Origin: Styela clava
Lineage: Eukaryota; Chordata; Ascidiacea; Stolidobranchia; Styelidae
Reading direction: 5' to 3'
DNA length: 64,000 nt
NCBI RefSeq assembly: GCF_964204865.1
Contig: NC_135260.1
Location: forward strand, 5,704,001-5,768,000
Within the stretch, counting starts at the first letter, position 1. Every line of letters begins with the position of its first letter. The notes under the pieces are model-generated. The model did not search any database. It worked only from the letters and a program-made list of their open reading frames with translations, and was not told the DNA's origin. The position numbers and the translations under genes were made by a program. Positions 48,820 through 60,989 of the stretch are shown piece by piece.

Positions 48820-48915
48820 AACAATATAATTTTCAACCCTGTATGAGATTGAGAAAATATCAATTCTATACATATAAACATGTTTTTGGCTTTATAAGAC
48901 TGATAAAATATGGAT
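48820..48915 (+). pseudogene. Orphan intron-1 fragment of the family
   Basis: attgagaaaatatcaattct and the following ~70 bp match intron 1 of unit H (46622-46720) and, more distantly, K (63490-63590). No exon 1 or 2 lies beside it, so it appears to be the remains of another unit. Confidence 0.55.
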
Positions 48916-51180
48916 AACTTTTTTTGTTAATTCAAATACAGTAGACGAAATATAATTATTTTCGAATCGATTTGAATACCGGTAATTGATTTTGGACATT
49001 CCAGGGAACCTACCACTTTCAAACTAATATTTGCGACTGTTTCTGCATGTCTTTTTAAAATATCTTAGTGTTTTGTTTTGTTCAAACCATAATCAGTTTG
49101 CTATTGTTTAAATATAACATAAATAAATTTATTGTAAAATATTGAGTGCTGAACATTATTAAACAATATTTAATGGGAGTCACGACAAAAAGTATCACGA
49201 CACCAGAAAATGCTGTGATTACCTAATCGCCCATAATCTCGCAGTTTTAAAGCAGTTAGTAGTATGGAATAGGTTTGAAACTGAACTTCAAATGAAATTT
49301 GAAAATGACTGAAAAAGTTTAGTTGCAGCAGATAAGATGCAAAAATCCATTGACAGTAACCAGTAATGCTAACCAGTTTACTGATCTCATAAAATTCTGT
49401 GAGACGGTTTTATAGAACCGAAGCGAACCAGCTGAATTCCACCACTGAGCATATCCTACTAGCATAAATACTTACTGAGTGAGTGTGCATGAGTAGGGAC
49501 AAATGGACCAATAAATTTTTGCTTGAGATGTCAAGATGACTAGCGGTATGTTTTTATGACAACAACAGCCTACTCACAATAAAACTAACTCAAAAGTGAA
49601 ATTACAAACAAACACTCAAGAACCACTTGATAATTAATTAATTAATTACTGTTGAGGAGAAGTTTAATTTACAACCATCTCTTATTTATGAACATCTAAT
49701 AACTGAAAAATTTCGGTATTTTTACAAGTATTTTAATAGCATTAAATTTGAAAATGATTCTACATTCTAAGAATGACTCGACTGATTTCTAATTTCTGTT
49801 TTGTTTCCTTTTTCAACTTCCTATTCTAACAAGTATGTTGTCACACAACACAGATTCTGTAAATTGAATGAAATAAATTATACATTCATGTCTAATAAAG
49901 TTTGGCAGTTTTCAAAGTGCAAAAGTCTGGTTAGTAAAGAAGATTTATTCAATGTAAGAGGGAAGGTTATATTCCCAGAAAACTTTCACTCCTATAAAAG
50001 CTCAGCACAAAATAATAAATAAAAAAGTGAATTTTGGAAATTTACTCACGAAAGTAACAGTTATCAGCGGCAGAAATCACAAATCATAATGAAACTCTAT
50101 GACTCTGATCAAAACCTTACCTACTCAAAAAAACAAAACAGCTGAATTCAAAAAAGCATAATCTACCCAACTTCACCAATTCTTCATTGTCAGTTTACAG
50201 CAAATAAAAATAAATTTGACCTCAATAGATAAATAATCTACCATTTATGGTGACTCTGGATATATCTCCAACTCAATATAAAAGACACATGAATTCAATG
50301 CTTCATCAAACTGCATAAATATAATTTAAACTAATAAACTGATAAGCGAAAAATAACTGTGAGTATTACTAAAGAAATTCATCTCGCAATGTACGACTAT
50401 CTGAAGATGGCATACTTCCTGTTAGTCGGTTGACATTCTGACACTTTCTTCACCTATGAGTGATAATTCAACTTCCTATAAACCAGATTCAACGATGCTC
50501 ATGGTACATAACACAATAAATATCTATAATCAGCAGTATTTGATGAAACAATCATCAGTAAGCATTGCTAATAATATTAGTTTCTATTATTAGTCATTCG
50601 AAACTCATTTGAATTAATTATCCAGAATTTATAAGTTTGGACATTATCACTGCTACATACTAAGACAGATATATTTCTGTAACGTTTCATCTGACCAAAA
50701 TCAGACTTCCTCAGACAAGCAGTTTACAACAATGACAAGAAAAGAACAATCATGCGGTTCAAATGTGACATAAATAAATTTGTTTGAAAACAATTGTGAC
50801 CCAAATAATGAGTTATTTATATTTAGAAACAGATTGTGACGAAAAAAATACAAACGAACTCTTGAATTGCATAGTATGGTATTTTTATTCCTGCTACAGC
50901 ATTTTTGCATTATACGCATATGATTCCACTAGCACAAAGGCATTGAGAAAGGATTGGGAGTTAGTCTAACGCAACCTGTACTGATAATTTACAAGATATT
51001 CCAATAATACGCAAAAGACAATTTCAAGTTTGGTTTGTCTTCATTTTCCAGCAATGTGGTTGACAAGGGAATCTCACTTAAACTTTACAGTAGGTTTGAC
51101 ATCTCAAATGCTTTCTTTCAAAATGGCCTACAAGAGTATTTTATTATTTCTAAACAGGATCCAGTCCTATAGTTGAGTAA

Positions 51181-51305
51181 TCAGTACTCCCATAGTATAT
51201 GTACCAGGTTAGGGTTACGTCATAATTTTATTATGATTTTCCTTATTTTAGTTCTATTACGAGTTCGGGGACTGTCTATGTTAGCCAATTGAATATATCC
51301 CCTGT
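51181..51305. mobile_element. MITE family 1, truncated
   Basis: Same truncated form and same right-hand junction as 44050-44168. Confidence 0.6.
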
Positions 51306-52308
51306 CTGAAATAAATTATACATATGTCAAATAAATATTTGCAATCTAACAGCTGTCCAACATATATTGAATATTGTATTAAAAATTGTATTCTTCTATT
51401 CTTAAATAATCCAATTATAGATTGTGGAGCAAGGAAATGTTCCTGATATCCGAATTATACTAAGAAAGAATTAAGCAACATTTATAAATCTGATTCCTAT
51501 ATATGTTCAATGTAATGAAAAATCCTGACCAGGGTTTATAAAAATACGTATAATAAAAAGGAAACCACTACCAACTCCTCTCGGTAACATGAGAAATAAA
51601 TGTGACACATAAGTACAATAATCTACCATTTATGGTGACTGTGGATATGGCCCCACCCAAAACATACACGCACTTTAAAAAAATTGCTATAACATTATGG
51701 ACAGAATAAAAGATTAAGAATGAGAATCCCAACAGTTTAAAATAGGGAATAAGTATTTACACAATAATTAAATGAATGGACTACTGTGTAGAAGGTTAAC
51801 TGTCACATAAACAAAATAGTAAATCACTCTGCTACATTGATTTATGATTTGAGCTCATATTATTTGAGGATTAATTTTTTAAATTCATTGTTTGTCTACA
51901 TTTTAAATTAAAAATATTCAAAATATTTAAATATTATCATAATGTAGACTCAAACTTTATGTAATACTGGGGCAAATATACACATTGTCGATAAGGTACA
52001 TACCATATTAATTTTCTAAATTAAACTTCAAAATATCGCCCTTTCGTTTCTTTTGGCTGATCTAACAAAAAGGTTTTGAAATAATGCTCAACAAAAAATA
52101 TTTTTCTGTTCAAGCACTTTGGAATGTTCGATCCTTCTCGCCATCTATGTTTCCAAGGTATTGTGTTGCTGAATTTTAAAAAACCAAACTAAACTAAATT
52201 GATAATTACAATAAGCACTTGGCTCATTCAGCAAGTAAATGACATACAACTGACATTTGCTTTCACTTACCCCACTCACAACAAACTGAAAGGCAAACAA
52301 CAGCAAAT

Positions 52309-52514
52309 GGTACTTCAGAAAGTATGTGAACCAAGATGGCGGATACCAGACCATAATTTTATTCTAATTTTCCTTATTTCAGTTCTATTACGAGTTCGGG
52401 GACTAGCCAAGTGACTCCTGTAGTATTTTACCTGAAATTATGACCTAACCCTAATCTGGTACACATACTAGGTTCCGGTGTCCACCATCTTGGCTAACAT
52501 ACTTCGGGAGCACC
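52309..52514. mobile_element. MITE family 2 in spacer H-I
   Basis: Ends GGTACTTCAGAAAGTATGTG and CATACTTCGGGAGCACC form ~28 bp of inverted repeat (AAGATGG/CCATCTT inner part). The middle carries family 1 sequence (cataattttattctaatttt, acgagttcggggac), so the two families share a core. A second copy is at 57175-57345. Confidence 0.65.
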
Positions 52515-53067
52515 CAGCCAATAAAATGACATAAAGAAGTGTGATGATAATAATAAATTAATAAGCAATTTTGGTTTTATGCGATAAAAGTGAGGTCGTT
52601 CGATTGCTCATAGTTTCCCGACCACTGCAATACACCACTTGTAAGTTTTAGTGTATTCATATGAAGTGATATTCACAATTAAAACAAGTGGCAATGTTGC
52701 GGTTGTGTAAGACATGCTGGGCAAGATCCACATTTATTCAGAAATAGAAGGTCAATGATATCAAGTTAATCTCTCATAAAACAATCCCCAGTAATGTGAC
52801 TAATGTAGAAATCTAATTCAAATTTTTTGTAGGTTTGATATCTCAAAAATTCTTTGGTACCTAGCCTGTTAATTAATTTCCCCATTTCTGAACAGGACCC
52901 AGTGACCTTGCTAACTTGCACTCATCGATCAATAGCAACAAACTGGTTTAAGACCTAGCTGGTTGTCCTATGATTCCAATGTCAGATATATTACTTACAA
53001 GGGAATTATTACGTTCCCACAAGATGCCAAGATAATATGTAACAAGTAGATGATCATCAAGCTTACT

Positions 53068-53349
53068 GTAATGATATTTCGCCCACATTGTGTAATCTAA
53101 TAATGAATATAAGTCAGTAATCATTACGTAGTAGCAACCAGAAAGAGGTGTTTTATATTCACTGACTCACACTAACAAGGAGAGATTCTGAATATAAATC
53201 AGAAGCTTGTTACATCAAGTGTTGAGACAGGTCTTGTATTTTGTCAGTTGGATTTTATCTTCATCTATGTAAGTATCGTGTAATGAATTGGGTGATTGAA
53301 GAAACAAAGCAAAGAGAAGTTTGAAGAAGTTGCTGAAAATAAACTCAAC
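53068..53349 (+). promoter_or_regulatory. Promoter and 5' leader of unit I
   Basis: gtaatgatatttcgcccaca, TATA-like AATATAAAT at 53191-53199, acceptor-like AG at 53272-53273. Here GTTAG has become GTAAG, which destroys the upstream short frame (ATG TAA) but keeps the AG. Confidence 0.6.
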
Positions 53350-55278
53350 ATGTGGAAACATTCAAAACTCTTCATTTGGAAATGGTTGTTTATCCTGATA
53401 ATTAGTGAGATTCTACTTACATAAAAAAGTACATTGTATGTATGTATAAAACTATAAATGTATAAATGTGTTTTAAAATTCATAGTATTTTCAATTAAAA
53501 AAAAAAAGTTATATTGCAAATGAATAACTCAATTCCTTTTTAGCATTTAGTATTGGTCTGAATGAAGCAGCACAATGCACTGATTGTAGAAACCCACAAC
53601 TTGGAACAGAGAGCAAGAATATCACATATGAACCGAGTAATGAAATCAACTGCAACTGTGATTGGACAATACCAACAAGTATAGACACAGATCATGAAAC
53701 TGCAGTTGTTCTATTGTTGCAAAATGTTTCATTGCCAAGGACAACAGATAGTCTAAGTACAGACTGCTCTGGAGAAATCAGATTTCCAAGTGAGCTATAT
53801 TATATTACCACTCAACTATTACTATACTATTGTAATACACAGCAACAATTATCAAAAACATTAGTGAATACAAAATTGTATCAATACATTTACAGGTACT
53901 GCTTCTCACAAATGTGAATTTGCAATCAAATACTGTCTTGTATTTGCAACTGCATCAACCATTTGCAACATCAACAAAATTAGAGAGAAAATTCCAGTAG
54001 CAAATCACACCTGTGATTCAATCATTCCATGGAATTATGCTGGAGGAAGCCCTTACAGGATACAATACATTGCAAAAAACTTTGCTGGTTACACAAAATA
54101 CTTCACAATACAATATCTTATAGTAGATTGCAGACAAACAACAACCACACCTGCACTATGTGAGTTATTAATATATTTCATATGACGCGTATCTGAGAGC
54201 CTTGTGCTCCAAACGAGGCCCTGTTGAAGCAGTCACTGATATGAAAATATGTGAAATTTGAATAGTATAGCCAGAATCGATGCAGTTTGACATTGACAAT
54301 TCTATTTAGAAGTGCATTAAGTCGAGATGTGTAATCTGCAATGTCAACACAGTCTGGTTAAACGGTTTAACAGCAATGCTAATGCGCCCATATTGCTATT
54401 TGAAGTCAATATAACCCAATTTTACAACCTAGGATTTGAACGTCTATTTCAAAATTTTAGCCACAGTTACTGGACAGGAAACAACAACAACAAAAAGTTC
54501 AACATCTGGGAAGCAATATTCTGATTCAACCTCAACATTTGAAAACATCCAATGTCCCAGTGAATGCAGCAGTACCCAAACATCGATGATCATTGCTATT
54601 CCAGTATCAGGAATTGTGGGTTTGATCATTGGATTTTTGTTGATGTTCATTATACTAAGGTAAGCATAGATGTCATATTCAAGATGAATATTATTGGAAA
54701 TATTGGAAGCTTCAAAGCAATTTAATAACACAGAGTTCTTATTAGGGTCAGAAATATTCTTTATCTTCCAAATGTGCTGCATCCGAACTTTTTGGGCTCC
54801 AGGTTCCAACTCTGAGTTTTACTTTACATGAAAAAAACCTATTATTGATAATAATTTAAAATAAAATCTGCGATAAGCTAGTTTCAGAAAAATTTGATGT
54901 TATCTACAGCTGGATAAAAATACTAATGTTACGTTAGGTTAGAAAGTCAATTCATCAGCCTCTAACTCTATCAAATCCATAATTTTATCTCCAATCTATT
55001 TTTCATCAAACACCAGGTATTGCAATAACAACAACAAGAAACCAAAAAACAAAGATTTAATGGAAATGAGAAGCATTCAACATCAGCAGCCAACTGTCCA
55101 TGAACGAACAACATATGAAAACTACACACCAACATCAGATGAAAGTGGATATGAAGTTCCGAATCAAGTTGATAATAAGAAACAAAGTGGATATGAAGTT
55201 CCGAATCAGGTTGATGACAAGAATGAACAACAATATGAGGTTGTGAGAAGCGGAACAGAATATCAATATGACAATTGA
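53350..55278 (+). CDS. Unit I: CUB-like receptor, intact
   Basis: Exons 53350-53404, 53544-53789, 53896-54159, 54461-54659, 55017-55278; predicted 341 residues. Signal peptide MWKHSKLFIWKW. The last base of exon 1 is A instead of G, so the junction codon is Thr, not Ala, and the donor reads A|GTGAGA. CUB-like domain with CTDCRNP, NCNCDWTIPTS, KCEF, TCDSIIPW, IVDC. The stalk is shorter than in other single-exon types and carries QCPSECSS; the helix starts SMIIAIPVSG. The tail has YENY, two modules (the first shortened by one residue), QYEVV and EYQYDN. Intron 3 (300 bp) has no hAT MITE, unlike A, B, F, G and J, so this copy branched off separately or lost it. Confidence 0.87.
55144..55230 (+). 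repeat. Two tail repeats in unit I
   Basis: A 42-bp and a 45-bp copy of the YEVP module; the first ends DNKKQ rather than DNKNEQ. Confidence 0.82.
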
Positions 55279-55969
55279 AAGCTCTTTTACACAGTCCCAA
55301 AGTTGCGTCACAGAAATTTTGTAACATAAATTTTGGAAAATATTTGAACTAAAATTTGATCATCTCTACTGAACAATTTAGAAGTTGTTTGCATCTGTAA
55401 TATATTCATCAACAACATTTTACATATATTATATCAATTTAATATTATCCACAATTATTACTTTCAATGAAGTTTTACTTGTGTCATATTTGGGCGAAAT
55501 TCTAGCCTAAGCAGACACTCAGCATATCCTACCAAAATAGATACCCACAGAGTAAGTGTGCATGAGTAGATAACCAATGCACCAATCATGATCTTTGCAT
55601 TTGTGTCTAGATCAGTGTTTTCAAACTTATATGTACAATGTACTGTCGCCCTCTTAAAGCACTCTGTATATCATTATCGCCCGCGGCAAATGAAGCAAAA
55701 GAAAAATTGAAAACACATGAATTACAAACCCAATTAAAAAAATAGAATATGGTATTTGTGAGACAGTCAATGTCCAGAGATAAATTGGTCAGGTACAATC
55801 TTAGATCACTCATTTGTCTATGTCAAAGCTAAAAACCCTCATGGTTCTACTTCTTCATACATGAGTAGGTACCGTAACTTGCTAGATGACTTGCACCAAA
55901 ATAAATTAAATTCCTTTTTGCAAAAATTATTTTGGTTTGCGATAATTTTGACTTTTTCGAGAAAGCATT

Positions 55970-55990
55970 CCCCCCCCCCCCCCCCCCCCC
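55970..55990. repeat. C21 homopolymer
   Basis: Twenty-one C in a row where paralogous flanks have mixed sequence (ttacacccgaagtctccctcc). Length is likely unstable or misread. Confidence 0.85.
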
Positions 55991-57174
55991 TACAATGTGA
56001 CTCATTCACTCCCAGAAGGACGCTACTGGCCTCCTATTATAACAAAGTTTAGTTTACACAACTGGTGACTGACAAATAACAGTATCATTACAGGCTTCTT
56101 AATTGCAATGAATTTGAAATGATTCTATAATAGGTATTCTTGCCTGTTTTCTGATTTCGTTTTTGTTTCTCTTTTAATTTTTCAACTTGCATTTCTGAGA
56201 ATTATGTTGTTTCAAAGATTCTGTGAAATGAATGAAATAAATTATACAAATGTCAAATAAATATTTACAGTTTCTATTCATAAAAGTCTTCTTCTGGTTT
56301 GTAAATTAGATTTATTCAATGTAAGAAGCAGGTCATATTATAAACACCTTGCACTCCAATCGAGGCTCCAGATAAACAGTCAATGGAAATTATGAAAACT
56401 ACAAATTGAATACACAACTTTATACACACAGTTAGCACCATTAATTTATTAAAACACTATGATAATTTGTTAACCCAACTTATGTTACAAACTAAATCTC
56501 TCTAGCCAAAACAGCCAGTGAGACAAAATGAGACTGCTGGAATCATAATCAGCATATTCATTGCAGTTCAGCAAACTCTAAGCAATACATAAACAGTTGG
56601 GATAAATTTAGAAATGAATGATAAGTAGATCGAAATGAGAGCAAAATGAAAACCGAAATCTATGAAGACAAAACTAATCTAACAGCTGTCCAACATATAT
56701 TGAATATTGTATTAAAAATTGTATTCTTCTATTCTTAAATAATCCAATATAGATTGTGGATTGTAATTTTAAATTAAAAATATTCAAAATATTTAAATAT
56801 TATCATAATGTAGACTCAAACTTTATGTAATACTGGGGCAAATATACACATTGTCGATAAGGTACATACCATATTAATTTTCTAAATTAAACTTCAAAAT
56901 ATCGCCCTTTCGTTTCTTTTGGCTGATCTAACAAACAGGTTTTGAAATAATGCTTAACAAAAAATATTTTTCTGTTCAAGCACTTTGGAATGTTCGATCC
57001 TTCTCGCCAACTATGTTTCCAAGGTATTGTGTTGCTTAATTTTAAAAAACCAAACTAAACTAAATTGATAATTACAATAAGCACTTGGCTCATTCAGCAA
57101 GTAAATGACATACAACTGATATTTGCTTTCACTTACCCCACTCACAACAAACTGAAAGTCAAACAACAGCAAAT

Positions 57175-57345
57175 GGTACTCCAGAAAGTATGTGACCAAG
57201 ATGACGTATACCAGAATGTAGTATGTGTACCAGGTTAGGGTTAGGCCATAATTTTATTCTAATTTTCCTTATTTTAGTTCCATTGCGAGGTACACATACT
57301 AGGTTTCGGTGTCCACCATCTTTGCTCACATACTTCGGGAGTACC
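57175..57345. mobile_element. MITE family 2 in spacer I-J
   Basis: GGTACTCCAGAAAGTATGTG to CATACTTCGGGAGTACC; shorter than the copy at 52309, lacking part of the middle. Confidence 0.65.
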
Positions 57346-57941
57346 CAGCCATTAGAATGACAAAGAATGTGCTGATAATAATAAATTAATAAGCAATTTT
57401 GTTTTTATGCGATAAAAGTGAGGTCGTTCGATTGCTCATAGTTTCCCGATCACTGCAATACACCACTTGTAAGTTTTAGTGTATTCATATGACGTGATAT
57501 TCACAATTAAAACAAGTGGCAATGTTGCGGTTGTGTAAGACATGCTGGGCAAGATCCACATTTATTCAGAAATAGAAGGTCAATGATATCAAGTTAATCT
57601 CTCGTCAAATTGACCCCAGTAATGTGACTAATAAAGAAATTTCATTGAGATTTTTGTAGGTTTGGTATCTTATCTCGTAGCATAGCCTATGAAATAGTTT
57701 CCCCTTTTTTGAATAGTGATCTTGCTAACTCGTATGTCTCGTAGCATAGCCTATTACGGAATAACTTCCCCATTTCTGAATAGTGATCTTGCTTGCTAAC
57801 TCGTACTGATCAATCAAACCAGTTTCAAATCTAGCTGGTTGCCCCATGATTCAAATGTCAGACTTATCAGTTACAAGGAAATGATCACACACCTACAAGC
57901 TGCAAAGATTATACATGAAACAAGTAGATCCTCGCTATGTT

Positions 57942-58228
57942 GTAATGATATTTTGCCCACACATTCAAACCAAATAATAAATATAAGTTAGTAACCATTA
58001 CGTAGCAGCAACCAGATAGAGATGTTTCGCAGTCACTGATTCACATTAACAAGGAGAGATTCTGAATATAAATCAGAAGGTTGTTACATCAAGTGTTGAG
58101 GCAGGTCTCGTATTTTGTCAGTTAGATTTTGTCTTTATCTATGTTAGTACTGTTTAATGAATTAAGTGATTGAAAAAAAAAAAAAAAAAAAAGAGAAGTT
58201 TAAAGAAGCTTCTGAAGATAAATTCAAC
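57942..58228 (+). promoter_or_regulatory. Promoter and 5' leader of unit J
   Basis: gtaatgatattttgcccaca (C to T in the box), TATA-like AATATAAAT at 58065-58073, acceptor-like AG at 58146-58147. A run of 20 A (58173-58192) replaces the usual gaagaaacaaagcaaag. Confidence 0.55.
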
Positions 58229-60989
58229 ATGTGGAAACATTCAAAACTCTTCAGTTGCAAATGGTTGTTTGTGCAGATAATTGTTGAGATCTTACTTACA
58301 TTAAGTTTAGTTACACATTCTGCTGTTACACAACCAACTCTGATGGGTATTATTAGTTGGTATTCGAAAGTTTTAAATTATTTACAATTACAGTAATTTG
58401 AAATTGTCTCATCAAATCATAATAAGTAACTTCTTTAAAATCAAATCGCGGACAATAAATTGAGGTTATTTAACTTTTGTTTTCAAAACATATTTCACAT
58501 CCAGATTCAATATTAAAATATTATACAATTTTAACTACCTCGTCTTTCAAATACACGAATGTTTAAAAAAGGAATAACTAGGTTTTATACAATTATTCAT
58601 GGATTCAAGAATCTGTAATACAATTGAAAAAGGATTATAAAATATATTTGATTTATAAATGTGTTTTAAAATTCGTAGTACTTCCAATTAAAAAAAATAA
58701 GTTATATAGCAAATGAATAACTTGATCCCTTTTCAGCATTTAGTATTGATCTGAATGAAGCAGCACCCTGCACTGATTGCTCTAATATCATACTTGGAAC
58801 AGAGAGCAAGAATATCACATATGTCCCAAGTAATGAATACAACTGCAACTGTGATTAGACAACACCAACAAGTATGGAGACAGATCATGAAACTGCAGTT
58901 GTTCTGTTGTTACAAAATTATTCATTGCCAAAGACAACTGGTACTGGAATTACACGCTGCTCTGGAGAAATCAGATTTCCAAGTGAGCTATATTATCATA
59001 CCACTCAACTATTACTATACTATTGTAATACACAGCAACAATTGTTAAAAACATTAGTGAATACAAAATTGTATCAATACATTTACAGGTACTGATTCTC
59101 ATAAATGTGAATTTGCAATCAACTACTGTCTTGTATTTGCAACTGCAGTAACCATTTTCAATATCAACAAAATCAGAGAGAAAATTCCAGTTGCAAATCA
59201 CACCTGTGATTCAATTATTCCATGGAATAAAGCTGGAGGAAGTCCATATGAGATACAATACTATGCAGCAAACCGTGCTGATTACTCAAAATACTTCACA
59301 GTACAATATCTTGTAATAGATTGCACACCAACAACATCTGCACTGAGTGAGTAATTTTTTTTTTATGCAATGCCTAATCATGTCTTATGCTCAAGTAATC
59401 ACAGATATACCAATCTATAAAGAACCATATTTATCACACCCGGGTGAGGTGGTGGGATGGGGGGAACCTGAGATGTGTTACCTACAACAGGAGTGGGCAA
59501 GGTTTTTAGACTAGGGGCCAGAAAGTTTGCCCACCTAGAATGACGGACCATGTAATTATAACGTGAAAAGTTACATTTTATGAACGATACTTAGTGTTAC
59601 AAAAGCAAAAGTGGAAAACAATAAGTCTCGTGCTAAAACTAAATTAATCGCAATCTCAACAAATTCCTTGAACTATTTTTAGCTAAAATATAAAAATTTA
59701 GTTTTAGTTTAGTTTAGTTGGCAGCATCAGGTGGGCCAAATTGAACTACCAAACGATCCGGATTTGGCCCGCAGGCTGTAGTTTGCCCATGACAGTCCTA
59801 CAATGTCAACACAGTTTATGTGTAACACCTTAACCACTAAGGCCAGGCGACCATGCCCCTATTGCTCTTGTTAAAACCCTATAACTCAACTTTGGGATGT
59901 GAGAATCAAACTTTTATCACAAAATTTTAGCAACGGTAAGTGAGAAAGCAACAACTCATCAAAAAGATACATCATCTTATGAAACATTCCCAACCACTGA
60001 ATCAACCAGAACCACTGACAACATTCAATGTTCCATTGAAGACTGTGAATGCACCAGCACCCAAGTATCACAGAATACAGAAGAATCAGAGAATACAGTA
60101 CCAAACTATTCTCAAACATCACTGATTATTGCTATTCCAGTGTCAGGAATTATGGGTTTGATCATTGGAGCTTTGTTGATGTTTATAATACCAAGGTAAG
60201 CATAGATGTTATAAATTATATGAATACCATTTATGTTACTCAAGTATGTTTGAATACAAGATATCAACAAAGGATTCAACCCAGTACTGTTAAGTCAGTT
60301 ATATTTCTATCTTCTGATTGTAAGACAATCAAAATTCTAACCCAGTCCAGTCTCAAGCTGTTAACCATGAGTTGACAAGATTTTGACCTCAACTCTCAAC
60401 TCCACAAATATTAAAAATGACCACTGATTCTATCGCCTGATGTCCATTTTCTATTGAATCAAGTTTTACCAATCTAATTCAAAGTTTAAAAAAAAAAACT
60501 TGGTACTGTATCCAGATACTGTTCGATGACAATATTTTAACTATGAACACTGTGCTTTGCAAACTCATAATTTTAATAATAACTAAGTCCGACCATGTTT
60601 TCGATAGCAACCTCAAATACTAAATTCAAGTTTTTGTGTGGGGCGAAGTGATGTAATCAAGTGGATGTCAAAATTAGAAATGTTCAAAAATCTTTCATTA
60701 ACTTATATTTCTATCAAACACCAGATATTGCAAATACAACAAGAAGAAACCAAAGAACAAAGATTCAATGGAAATGGGAAGCATTCAACATCAGCAGCCA
60801 ACTGTCCATGAACGAACAACATATGAAAACTACACACCAACATCAGATGAAAGTGGATATGAATATTTCAATCAAGTCGATAAAAAGAATGAACAAATTG
60901 GATATGAAGTTCCGAATCCAGTTGATAACAAGAATGAACAACAATATGAGATTATAACAACTGGAAAGGAATATCAATATGACAATTGA
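58229..60989 (+). pseudogene. Unit J: CUB-like receptor pseudogene
   Basis: Exon-equivalents 58229-58283, 58737-58982, 59089-59346, 59931-60195, 60725-60989. Three independent lesions: the exon 1 donor G|GTGAG has become G|TTGAG (58284); the conserved Trp of CDW is TAG at 58856-58858; and the cysteine of TICNI is Phe in exon 3. Exons 4 and 5 remain open: the stalk is the longest of its type (QCSIEDCECTS plus an extra Gln/Glu/Asn-rich stretch), then helix SLIIAIPVSGIMGL and a two-module tail (YEYF, YEVP) with QYEII and EYQYDN. Close to unit A in exon 3 and intron 3. No standard protein is expected from this copy. Confidence 0.85.
59488..59795. mobile_element. hAT-type MITE in intron 3 of unit J
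   Basis: CAGGAGTGGGCAAGG to GCCCATGACAG, flanked by cctacaa on both sides; same insertion as in A, B, F and G. Confidence 0.74.

Larger units (their letters stand above)
47801..53067. other. Spacer H-I with an unshared block
   Basis: 47850-49440 does not resemble the other spacers, apart from a ~95-bp piece of intron 1 (48820-48915). From 49440 the standard 3' flank resumes (AATAAA near 49871), followed by shared spacer and two MITE copies. 51350-52840 is repeated at 56690-57600. No gene seen. Confidence 0.55.
55279..57941. other. Spacer I-J
   Basis: Standard 3' flank (AATAAA near 56237), a long C tract, then a segment shared with spacer H-I, with a deletion at its join near 56760. No gene seen. 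Confidence 0.6.
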
